Translations under genes and position numbers: made by a program
Shown: in pieces, positions 1-6,386 of the stretch
Numbering within the stretch: the first letter of the stretch is position 1
How the letters are laid out: each line of letters begins with the position of its first letter
Assembly: GCA_035315685.1 (NCBI GenBank)
Contig: DATFXR010000554.1
Span: forward strand, 1 to 8,421
Source of the DNA: QHWK01 sp035315685
GTDB taxonomy: Bacteria; Acidobacteriota; Vicinamibacteria; Vicinamibacterales; CAVVIG01
Length of the DNA stretch: 8,421 bases
Direction: 5' to 3'
The notes under the pieces: generated by a model
Databases searched by the model: none
Told to the model about the DNA's origin: nothing
The model's input: the letters and a program-made list of their open reading frames with translations, nothing else

Positions 1-1
1 G

Positions 2-2563
2 GGCACGTTCACGACCTACACGACCGGCGTCTGGGCGGGCGGCCCGATCATGAAGAACAAGCTGTTCGCGTTCGGCTACTACGAGAAGCAGGACGACACA
101 CGGCCGCTGACGACGTTCCAGTCGAATCCGGGTGGCGCGCCGGTGGGCGGCAACACGACTCGCGTGCTGACGTCGGACCTGAGCGGGCTGAGCAGCTTTC
201 TGTCGACGAACTTCCACTACGACACCGGCCCGTTCGACAGCATCTCGAAGCTGACGCCGGGCAAGCCCTGGTTGCTCAAGGGCGACTACAACGTCAACAA
301 CGCGAACAAGGTCACGTTCCGCTACAACCAGCTCGACTCCAGCAGCGACGTGCCCCAGTCGGGTTCGGGCTCACTCGGCACGGCGCGCCAGACCAACACC
401 ACGCAATTCCTGACGTTCTCCAACTCGAACTACCAGATCCTCGAGAATCTCCGGTCGGGCGTCGGCGAGTGGAACTCGGTGTTCGGCACCATGACCAATA
501 ACCTGCTCGTCGGCTTCACGCACCAGGACGAGAGCCGCGGCGATAAGGGACAGAATCCCGCCTTCCCGTTCGTCGTCATCGGCGACGGCACCGGCGGCGC
601 CTTGACGTCGTTCGGCAACGAGCCGTTCACACCGTTCAATCTGCTGCGCTACAACACGTTCCAGATCCAGGACAGCGTCACGCGGTTTGCGAAGAACCAC
701 TCGATCACGTTCGGCGGCAACCTCGAGAAGTTCCACTCTGACAACTCGTTCTACTTCGGCATCCAGAGCTCGTACTCGTACAGCACGCTCGCCGACTTCT
801 ACGCCGACGCGAACGGATTCCTGGGGAACCCGAACCGCACCGTGTCGCCGGTGAACCTGAACATCTTCCAGGTGAAGTTCCTGCTGCAACCTGGCCAGAC
901 AACGCCGCCGCTGCAGCCGCTCGACGTCGTGTATGCGGGCGGGTACGTGCAGGACGAGTGGCGGCCGCGGACGAACCTCACCGTCACGGCCGGTCTGCGC
1001 GTCGACGTGCCGCACTTCGGCAACACGGCATTCGACAACCCGGTGGCCGACAACCTGACCTTCCGTGACCAGGACGGCTCACCGGTCAAGTACAGCACGG
1101 GCGCGCTCCCGGAGACGACCGCGTACTGGTCGCCGCGCGTGGGCTTCAACTACGACCTGACGAACGATCAGAAGACGCAGCTACGCGGTGGCAGCGGGCT
1201 GTTCAGCGGCAAGCCACCGTACGTCTGGATCTCGAACCAGATCGGCAACACCGGCGTGCTCTACGGCTTCCTCGACACACGCGGCACGACTGCCTACCCG
1301 TTCAATCCGAGTCCAGATCGCTACAAGCCGGCGCCGACCGGTGGCACGGCGTCGAGCTATGAGCTCGACGTGACGGACCAGGGCTTCCGCTTCCCGCAGA
1401 CCTGGCGAAGCAACATCGGCATCGACCGCCGGCTGCCCTGGGGCCTCGTCGGCACGCTCGACTACATCTACAACCGCGACCTGAATGCGCCGGTGTACCT
1501 CAACGCGAACCTGCCGGCAGCGCAAGGCAACTACACGGGCGTGGACAACCGGCCGCGGTGGGCCGCGACGGCGCCCGGCGCGACGCCGGCGCCAGGAATC
1601 ACGACCGCGCTGCCGACGTGCGCGGCAACCGGCCAGGTGGGCCCGTGTTTTCAGCGCCTGAACAACGCGCCGGGCAACCAGATCACGGCGAGCTACGTGA
1701 TCAAGGACCAGAATCAGAACCGATCGTGGAATATCTCGGGCGCGGTCACGAAGAACATGACCGCCGGCCTGATGTTCAAGGGCGGCTTCAACTACGGCGT
1801 GTCGCGAAGCCTCGTCGAGCCCTCGTCAACGGCCGGCAGCTCGTGGGGCTCGGCCAACCCGATCGTGTTCGACCCGAACAATCCGGCGCTCGCCTACTCG
1901 ACCAACTCGCCCGGCAAACGCGTGTTCTTCGCGGCGACCTACAACAAGCAGTTCTTCAGCTGGGGGACCACGACGTTCTCTGCCTTCTACGATGGACACA
2001 CCAACGGGAACACGAGCTATATATTCTCTGGCGACGCCAACGGCGACACTCAGACCAACGACCTGATCTACATCCCGCGCGACCAGTCGGAGATGAACTT
2101 CAGGCCGCTGACTGTGAGCGGGAGGACCTACAGTCCTGCCGAACAGGCCGCCGCGTTCGAACAGCTGATCCAGAACGACAGCTACCTCAGCTCGCATCGC
2201 GGCCAGTACGCCGAGCGCAACGCCGTCTTCCTGCCGATCGTCAACCGCACCGACGTCAGCGTCGCGCAGGATGTCTTCAAGAACGTGGGCACCAAGCGAC
2301 ACTCGGGCCAGGTCCGCCTCGACATCACCAACTTCGGCAACCTCCTGAATCACAACTGGGGCGTGGGCCAGCGGCTCGTGAACAACCAGATCCTGACGGC
2401 CCCGCTCGCGGACGCGCAGGGACGTCTCAGCTACACGCTGCAGACGGCCAACGGCAACCTGATCACGTCGCCGCTCCAGACATCGGCGAACATCGCGTCG
2501 ATCATCAGCCAGCCGTCGGACGTCTACATCATGATGCTCAGCTTCCGGTACACGTTCCAATGA
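2..2563 (+). CDS. Oar-like TonB-dependent outer-membrane receptor, 5'-truncated by window edge
   Basis: The reading frame is open from base 2, so the gene starts upstream; the ATG at 50 lies inside the conserved stretch GGPIMKNKLFAFGYYE, which in this family (usually GGPI.KDKLFFFG.YE) sits at the plug/barrel transition, so it is not the true start. What remains is essentially the whole beta-barrel: alternating aromatic/polar strands, YVQDEWRPRTNLTVTAGLR, an acidic GDANGDTQTNDLIYIPRD loop, the late RLDITNFGNLLNHNWG segment typical of Oar-type proteins, and a C-terminal strand ending FRYTFQ as expected for BAM-inserted barrels. The missing N-terminus should hold the signal peptide, a carboxypeptidase-like domain and the plug. 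Such receptors take up bulky ligands across the outer membrane using TonB energy; the ligand cannot be read here. Only two cysteines occur, nine residues apart in one loop (codons at 1619 and 1646). It is convergent with the PIG-L gene. The family call is firm; the substrate is unknown. Confidence 0.93.
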   Translation, partial: GTFTTYTTGVWAGGPIMKNKLFAFGYYEKQDDTRPLTTFQSNPGGAPVGGNTTRVLTSDLSGLSSFLSTNFHYDTGPFDSISKLTPGKPWLLKGDYNVNNANKVTFRYNQLDSSSDVPQSGSGSLGTARQTNTTQFLTFSNSNYQILENLRSGVGEWNSVFGTMTNNLLVGFTHQDESRGDKGQNPAFPFVVIGDGTGGALTSFGNEPFTPFNLLRYNTFQIQDSVTRFAKNHSITFGGNLEKFHSDNSFYFGIQSSYSYSTLADFYADANGFLGNPNRTVSPVNLNIFQVKFLLQPGQTTPPLQPLDVVYAGGYVQDEWRPRTNLTVTAGLRVDVPHFGNTAFDNPVADNLTFRDQDGSPVKYSTGALPETTAYWSPRVGFNYDLTNDQKTQLRGGSGLFSGKPPYVWISNQIGNTGVLYGFLDTRGTTAYPFNPSPDRYKPAPTGGTASSYELDVTDQGFRFPQTWRSNIGIDRRLPWGLVGTLDYIYNRDLNAPVYLNANLPAAQGNYTGVDNRPRWAATAPGATPAPGITTALPTCAATGQVGPCFQRLNNAPGNQITASYVIKDQNQNRSWNISGAVTKNMTAGLMFKGGFNYGVSRSLVEPSSTAGSSWGSANPIVFDPNNPALAYSTNSPGKRVFFAATYNKQFFSWGTTTFSAFYDGHTNGNTSYIFSGDANGDTQTNDLIYIPRDQSEMNFRPLTVSGRTYSPAEQAAAFEQLIQNDSYLSSHRGQYAERNAVFLPIVNRTDVSVAQDVFKNVGTKRHSGQVRLDITNFGNLLNHNWGVGQRLVNNQILTAPLADAQGRLSYTLQTANGNLITSPLQTSANIASIISQPSDVYIMMLSFRYTFQ

Positions 2564-2567
2564 GGTA

Positions 2568-2690
2568 GGAGCGAGGGGCTGGGGGCTGGGGGCCAGCTGA
2601 GAGGCCGGCGTGCTCGCGCACACCGGCCTTCTCTTTCCCTCATTCTCCCCGCACCTGACAGCTAGCCCCGAGCCCCCAGCCCCTCGCTCC
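2568..2690. repeat. Inverted repeat (arms 2568-2599 and 2659-2690) flanking the terminator
   Basis: The left arm begins GGAGCGAGGGGCTGGGGGCT. The right arm, read on the minus strand, matches it over 32 nt with two differences (positions 21 and 27 of the arm), ending in AGCTG on both sides. The arms lie 59 nt apart and enclose the terminator hairpin. The left arm starts five bases after the receptor stop codon. The right arm contains the PIG-L stop (2662-2664) and encodes its last nine residues, RSEGLGARG. The G-rich GGGGCT periodicity looks like a dispersed genomic repeat element rather than protein-driven sequence; that is inference, since only this pair is visible in the window. Confidence 0.8.
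2599..2633 (+). terminator. Hairpin terminator after the receptor gene, possibly bidirectional
   Basis: GGCCGG (2603-2608) pairs with CCGGCC (2623-2628). One C/A mismatch follows, then GTGC (2610-2613) pairs with GCAC (2618-2621) around a TCGC loop. GAGA (2599-2602) can extend the stem with TCTC (2630-2633) past a bulged T. The downstream run is pyrimidine-rich (TTTCCCTC) rather than a clean T tract, so intrinsic termination on + is plausible but not perfect. Read on the minus strand the loop becomes GCGA, a GNRA-type tetraloop, so it could also end the convergent PIG-L transcript. Confidence 0.6.
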
Positions 2691-5346
2691 GTCCCAGCGA
2701 CAGCAGATTCGCGAGTATCCGATACGCGCCGGCGACGCCGTACGGCAGCTGGCGATGGAATGCGTACGCGAAATACGTGTAGTGGCCTTTGCCGTAGTCG
2801 GCGATCAGCCATCCGCCAGCCTGCCACGGCTGGCCGATGTCGTGCGTCGCGATGATCGGCGTGTAGGCGCGGTCCCATTCCGACCAGAATTTCGATCCGC
2901 GCTGCTCGACCCAGCCTTCGAAGTCGGCGCGCGTGATCCGGTTCGGCACGTTCAGCACGCGATGCGCCGCCGCGAGGATATCCACCGGCGAGTCCTCCTC
3001 GGACACCTCTTCGGCGGTCGCGGTCAGCACGCCCGGATATGGCGCGTACTGCGCGGGCACCAGCTCCGGCGTGTTGTAGAGGACGATCAGGTTGCCGCCC
3101 GCCTTGACGTAGTCGAGCAGCCGCTGACTGTAGGTCTTGAGGTCGTCGCGAACCGCGTAAGCCCGCGTACCGGTGACGATCGCGTCGTAGTGCCGCAGAT
3201 CGCTGCCGGCAAGATCCTGTTCACCGAGCAGCGTCACGGATGCACCCAGCTGCGCGATGCCGGCCGGCACCTCGTCGCCGATCCCCATCACGTAGCCGAC
3301 TTTCAGACTCGGCGCGATCGCGACATCCACGCCGCGGACATCGACTACCGCCGGGTGGTAGAGATAGCGGGTCTCGAGATCGCGATGTTCGAGGACGTCG
3401 TATCCCTCCGCGTAGTCTCGACCGGCGACGGTCGCGACCGCTTCGACCCGGTACTCGCGAGCCGCAACCGCCGCAGCTGTCAGCCGGAACGCGAACGTGG
3501 AACGCTCGCCCGCGCGGGCGAAATTGAAGGCGACGCGCTCAGGCGACGAAGACCAGCCCGCTGGAAGGCGGAGTGCGAGCGATCCGCTGCAGGCGCCGCC
3601 GTTGTTCAGAAGCTCTACGCGCGCCTCGACGGGCCTCGGCGGGCCGGCCAGCGGCACGATGGCGGTCCTCGGGGTGACGTTCACCGCCACAGCCGGCACA
3701 ATCATCAACTCGCGCATCTCCTCGCCGTACGGCAGACGCGGCTCTCGTCGTTGAACCGCCGTACGGATTTCGACCCTGACGCCAGCCGCGTCGTAGGACG
3801 CGACGACGCCGACCGCCGGTTCCGCCGCAGGGCGGAACATGTGTGAGGGCTCCCGAATGCTGTAGCGCGAGTCCTGAATCGACGCCCGACCGAAGTACGG
3901 ACGCGTGTACGGCGCATCGTCGGGTACGGCAACACTCAACGCATGCCGGACGGTGGCGTTCGCGCCAAGGCTGGCGTCACTCACCTTCACATCCGGACCG
4001 TGCCACTCGGAAGCAGTGACGATCGCCATCTCGACCTGTTCGATCGGTGACGTCCCATGGTTCGTCAGGCTCGCCGTGACTGCGACGCGTTGACCGCGGA
4101 CCGCCGGCCCGGGGACGTCGGCTATCGCGGTGAGTTCGATCCCGAGCGCGGCGTTGATCGCGTCGGCAAACTGCTCCTCCTTGATCCTGAGCGCGAAGAT
4201 GGCGTCGGGCTCCTCGGCGAGCTTCGCAATCGCCGCTCTGGTCGCCGCGAGACCGCGGGCGAGAGCCGGGAGGCACGCAGAGGGATCGCTCATCGAGAAC
4301 GCGCGCACGGCGTCCTTCACGTGGTTGTCGATGGCGACCAGCAGCTCGCGCGCGCCTGCCGGCTCCGCGCGGCCGAGAGCAGCGAAGAATCCCGGCAGCG
4401 TCGTGTCGATGCCGTCGAAGAAGCTCTCTTCCTTGCCGGTCCGGCTGAAGCCGGACACTACCGCCGTCGGATCAGTGTCCGGCCTGAGCCGGACCGGCGC
4501 GTTGTCTGTAGTGTCCGGCTTTAGCCGGACCGTACCCGCAAGACGCTTGTAGTACGCGAACGACGTCGTGGCAGGCGCCAGCACGCGTCCGCCGTTCTGC
4601 GAGCGCTGGAAGCTCAGTCCAGTACGCGCAAAGCCTGCGTACGAATCGCCGAGCCACGGGCTGTACTCGTTCGAGTCGATGCGCACCGTCCAGTCCTCGT
4701 TCTCGCGGACGCCGCCGATGTACAGCTTCAGCGGCTGCCACGGCCGCAACCCATCGCGTATCTGCTCGGGGTAAACGTTCGGATCGCCGGCGACGCGATA
4801 CGCATCCTGGGTCAACAGCCCGGCGGCCTGGTGGTTGCCATGGCCGTCGCGCTCGTTTCCCTGAAAGCGCGCGACGACGACGAGCGGGCGGTCGATTCGG
4901 ATGATGCGGACGACGTCGCGCAGGATGTCGTCGCGGCCCCACTTGACCAGCGCTTCCTCGAGCCGCTTCGAGAACCCGTAATCGACGGCCGTCGTGAAGT
5001 ACTGCCGATCGACGCCGTAATGACGGCCGGCCATCAGCAGTTCTTCGGTCCGGATCAGACCAACGGCGTCGAAGAGCTCCGGACCGATCGCGTTGTCGCC
5101 CGACTCACCGCGCGTCAGCGTCAGCAGCGATACCCGCGCGCCTCGCCCACGGCTCAATTGCGCCAGCATGCCGCCGTGCTCGTCGTCCGGATGCGCCGTC
5201 GTGTGCATCACGCTCGCGGTCGTCTGCAGCTTGAGCAGGCGCTGCCAGGTGCCCGCGGCGCCCTTGTCCTGCGCAAGCGGCGCCGGCGCGGACGCGGCCG
5301 CGGCGGTGAGCACCGCGCAGCCGATCAGCGCGAGGAGACAGCGCAT
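2662..5346 (-). CDS. Exported PIG-L/LmbE-family deacetylase with Ig/NEW3-like and amidotransferase-like domains
   Basis: 894 residues. The N-terminus MRCLLALIGCAVLTAAAASA is a signal peptide, with cleavage likely near A20-A25, so the protein acts outside the cytoplasm. AHPDDE (51-56) and GHGNHQ (168-173) are the PIG-L zinc-site motifs. By eye against MshB, H52, D55 and H172 are metal ligands, D54 the general base and H169 the second catalytic histidine. The family removes N-acetyl groups from GlcNAc-type conjugates; the substrate here is unknown. Two beta-rich NEW3/Ig-like stretches follow (~412-500 and ~550-650). A Rossmann-like region (~680-890) contains KVGYVMGIGDEV and YVKAGGNLIVLYNTPE and resembles class I amidotransferase/ThuA-type folds, with no obvious catalytic Cys. 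Residues ~272-304 are encoded by REP-like repeats, and the last nine by another repeat. The start is forced: an in-frame stop lies 27 bp upstream (5371-5373) and no other ATG/GTG/TTG intervenes. No Shine-Dalgarno is present; the transcript may be leaderless. Confidence 0.9.
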   Translation of the reverse strand: MRCLLALIGCAVLTAAAASAPAPLAQDKGAAGTWQRLLKLQTTASVMHTTAHPDDEHGGMLAQLSRGRGARVSLLTLTRGESGDNAIGPELFDAVGLIRTEELLMAGRHYGVDRQYFTTAVDYGFSKRLEEALVKWGRDDILRDVVRIIRIDRPLVVVARFQGNERDGHGNHQAAGLLTQDAYRVAGDPNVYPEQIRDGLRPWQPLKLYIGGVRENEDWTVRIDSNEYSPWLGDSYAGFARTGLSFQRSQNGGRVLAPATTSFAYYKRLAGTVRLKPDTTDNAPVRLRPDTDPTAVVSGFSRTGKEESFFDGIDTTLPGFFAALGRAEPAGARELLVAIDNHVKDAVRAFSMSDPSACLPALARGLAATRAAIAKLAEEPDAIFALRIKEEQFADAINAALGIELTAIADVPGPAVRGQRVAVTASLTNHGTSPIEQVEMAIVTASEWHGPDVKVSDASLGANATVRHALSVAVPDDAPYTRPYFGRASIQDSRYSIREPSHMFRPAAEPAVGVVASYDAAGVRVEIRTAVQRREPRLPYGEEMRELMIVPAVAVNVTPRTAIVPLAGPPRPVEARVELLNNGGACSGSLALRLPAGWSSSPERVAFNFARAGERSTFAFRLTAAAVAAREYRVEAVATVAGRDYAEGYDVLEHRDLETRYLYHPAVVDVRGVDVAIAPSLKVGYVMGIGDEVPAGIAQLGASVTLLGEQDLAGSDLRHYDAIVTGTRAYAVRDDLKTYSQRLLDYVKAGGNLIVLYNTPELVPAQYAPYPGVLTATAEEVSEEDSPVDILAAAHRVLNVPNRITRADFEGWVEQRGSKFWSEWDRAYTPIIATHDIGQPWQAGGWLIADYGKGHYTYFAYAFHRQLPYGVAGAYRILANLLSLGRSEGLGARG
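4435..4532. repeat. Three REP-like palindromic units inside the PIG-L coding sequence
   Basis: The unit is roughly AGTGTCCGGCTTTAGCCGGA followed by CCG. Copy 1 (4435-4459) is in reverse orientation; copies 2 (4474-4498) and 3 (4510-4532) are forward. Each is itself palindromic: GTCCGGCT/AGCCGGAC at 4439-4456 and 4513-4530 (8-bp stems, 2-nt loops), and GTCCGGC/GCCGGAC at 4477-4494 (7-bp stem, 4-nt loop). Copies 1 and 2 also form a 25-nt inverted repeat (23 matches). The array is 98 bp long but keeps the reading frame, giving VRLKPDTT, VRLRPDT and VVSGFSRTG in the linker after the deacetylase domain. This peptide signature is familiar from acidobacterial proteins by recollection only; it was not searched. 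Confidence 0.85.
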
Positions 5347-5353
5347 AGCGCGG

Positions 5354-5359
5354 ATTATA
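5354..5359 (-). promoter_or_regulatory. -10 box (TATAAT) for the PIG-L gene
   Basis: On the minus strand a perfect TATAAT sits seven bases before the ATG at 5346. A start site at the usual 6-7 nt downstream falls on or next to the ATG, which predicts a leaderless mRNA; this agrees with the absence of a Shine-Dalgarno sequence. No convincing -35 element is seen at 15-18 bp spacing. The AT-rich hexamer stands out in strongly GC-rich DNA. Confidence 0.5.
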
Positions 5360-5361
5360 CT
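5356..5361 (+). promoter_or_regulatory. Possible -10 box (TATACT) for the kinase operon
   Basis: TATACT matches five of six -10 consensus positions and overlaps the minus-strand TATAAT because ATTATACT is nearly self-complementary. Initiation about 7 nt downstream would leave a leader of roughly 8 nt before the TTG at 5376. The -35 match is poor (GAGACA at 5335-5340 with a short 15-bp spacer). Support is weaker than for the minus-strand box. Confidence 0.35.
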
Positions 5362-5375
5362 GGCGCCACATCACC

Positions 5376-6386
5376 TTGGGCCTCGACCTGCTCACCGTCG
5401 GCGACGCGTTTCACGATCTGATTTTCATGGGGCTGCCGCGGCTGCCGCGCATGGGCGAGGAGATCAAGACGTCGCAGTTCGTCGCGACAATCGGCGGCGG
5501 CGCCGTCATCACGGCGACTGCCGGAGCGCGCCTTGGCTTGCGCACGGGGATCGTCAGCGCGCTGAGCGCGGACGCGGTACGCGACCTTCGGCACTCGCGC
5601 GTTTCGGTCGTAAACGTCAAGCGGCCTGCTGAGCCGCACGCGATCACCGTTGCGCTGTCCACGCGCCGCGACCGCAGCTTCGTCACCTTCAGCGGCGTGA
5701 ACGACGGCCTGCAGCAACGGCTGCCGGCCGTGGTGACGCGGCTTCGCGCTGGCCATGTTCACTTCGCGTTCGCTCCCGCGCGATGTCTGCGATGGGCGGT
5801 CATGTGCGCGCAGCTGCGCGCCCGCGGAACGACGACGTCGTGGGACTTCGGTTGGGCGCCGTCGCTGCGCACCCGATCAGGGTTCGCGCAGCTGCTGCGT
5901 GCTGCCGACTTCATCTTCGTCAACGAGGTCGAGGCCGCGCTGTACGCGCGTGTCTCGAGTCAGCCCGCTGCCGCTGATTTCTGGCGGCGGTCGACACGAA
6001 ACACCGTGATCAAGCTCGGACGCGGCGGCAGCCGCTGGATCGCGCCCGCGATGGACATCCGTGCCGCGGCAATGCGCGTGAAAACGATCGAGACGACCGG
6101 CGCCGGCGACGCTTTCGATGGTGGCTTCCTGTTCGCGTTCCTCCGCGGCGCCGCACCGCGGGACTGCCTCGGCGCCGGCAACTTCGTCGGCGCGCAGTCG
6201 ACGCTCGCCGCGGGCGGCATCGCGTCGCTGCCACGCAGCCTTCCAGCGGGCCTGGTAGGTCAGGTGGGCCGGTTAGGTCAGGTGGGTCGAACTGCCACGA
6301 TGCGAGCGACGCATCTTCGATCCACCCGCGACATCCGACCTACCCGACCTGCCAGGCCTATCCGGCCCACCCGACCAAAAGCATGA
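5376..6386 (+). CDS. PfkB/ribokinase-family carbohydrate kinase with repeat-encoded tail
   Basis: 336 residues, cytoplasmic, expected to transfer phosphate from ATP to a sugar or nucleoside hydroxyl. The N-terminal strand LLTVGDAFHDLIF, the GGGAVITA loop (40-47), the strand HAITVALSTRRDRSFVTF, FVNEVEA (a PfkB NE.E-like motif), TVIKLGRGG and signature 2, ETTGAGDAFDGGF (239-251), identify the family; D245 is the predicted catalytic base. The conserved Asn of the first loop (GGGA.N) is replaced by Ile45. The lid region after SALSAD is shorter than usual. The start is taken as TTG at 5376: an in-frame stop lies at 5346-5348, and the next ATG (5427) would remove the conserved first strand. Residues 292-336 are encoded by an inverted repeat and are rich in Gly, Arg and Pro, unlike any kinase end. 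The stop overlaps the next ATG by 4 bp (ATGA). The substrate is not identifiable; the context suggests a sugar from the GH4 pathway. Confidence 0.88.
   Translation: MGLDLLTVGDAFHDLIFMGLPRLPRMGEEIKTSQFVATIGGGAVITATAGARLGLRTGIVSALSADAVRDLRHSRVSVVNVKRPAEPHAITVALSTRRDRSFVTFSGVNDGLQQRLPAVVTRLRAGHVHFAFAPARCLRWAVMCAQLRARGTTTSWDFGWAPSLRTRSGFAQLLRAADFIFVNEVEAALYARVSSQPAAADFWRRSTRNTVIKLGRGGSRWIAPAMDIRAAAMRVKTIETTGAGDAFDGGFLFAFLRGAAPRDCLGAGNFVGAQSTLAAGGIASLPRSLPAGLVGQVGRLGQVGRTATMRATHLRSTRDIRPTRPARPIRPTRPKA
6249..6376. repeat. Inverted mosaic repeat of AGGTCAGGTGGG units at the 3' end of the kinase gene
   Basis: The left arm (6249-6290) holds two direct copies of TAGGTCAGGTGGG with an 18-bp period (6256-6268, 6274-6286). 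The right arm (6335-6376), read on the minus strand, is built of the same blocks in a different order: GGTCGGGTGGGCCGGATAGG matches left-arm sequence at 18 of 20 positions, and GGCCTGGCAGGTCGGGTAGG at 17 of 20. Between them, GGTGGGTCGA (6281-6290) pairs with TCGATCCACC (6317-6326) at 9 of 10, and GATGCG/CGCATC (6299-6304, 6310-6315) closes a perfect central hairpin with an AGCGA loop. The whole region could fold into one long stem-loop. It is read in frame as the kinase tail and ends just before the next start codon. Confidence 0.8.

Noticed and set aside
2029..2037. AT-rich TATATATTC inside the receptor gene as a promoter
   Set aside because: Encodes the conserved SYIFSGD stretch of the barrel; no downstream + strand gene would use it.
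1558..2568. 336-codon + strand frame inside the receptor
   Set aside because: Off-frame shadow rich in Arg, Gln and Pro, with no recognisable domain; the receptor frame has family motifs throughout.
1826..2878. 350-codon minus-strand open frame under the receptor 3' end
   Set aside because: It would cross both convergent gene ends and the terminator, is Arg/Val-rich, and conflicts with the well-supported receptor barrel strands and PIG-L C-terminus.
2755..3846. Long + strand open frame (363 codons) opposite the PIG-L gene
   Set aside because: Arg/Asp/Val-rich composition with no domain motifs; it mirrors third-position GC bias of the real minus-strand gene, which has clear PIG-L motifs.
3855..3895. 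IQDSRYSIRE segment in the deacetylase, resembling translated short GATTC-type repeats
   Set aside because: It sits where homologues carry a similar RPYF.R.SI-type motif and no second copy occurs in the window, so ordinary protein sequence is the simpler reading.
4435..4532. CRISPR-like array
   Set aside because: Only three units, mixed orientation, irregular 10-15 bp spacing and coding through the array; the units are palindromic REP-type elements.
5319..5346. Possible lipobox LIGC at residues 7-10 of the deacetylase
   Set aside because: The Cys is too close to the N-terminus and the hydrophobic core continues past it, so a standard signal peptide cleaved near residues 20-25 fits better.
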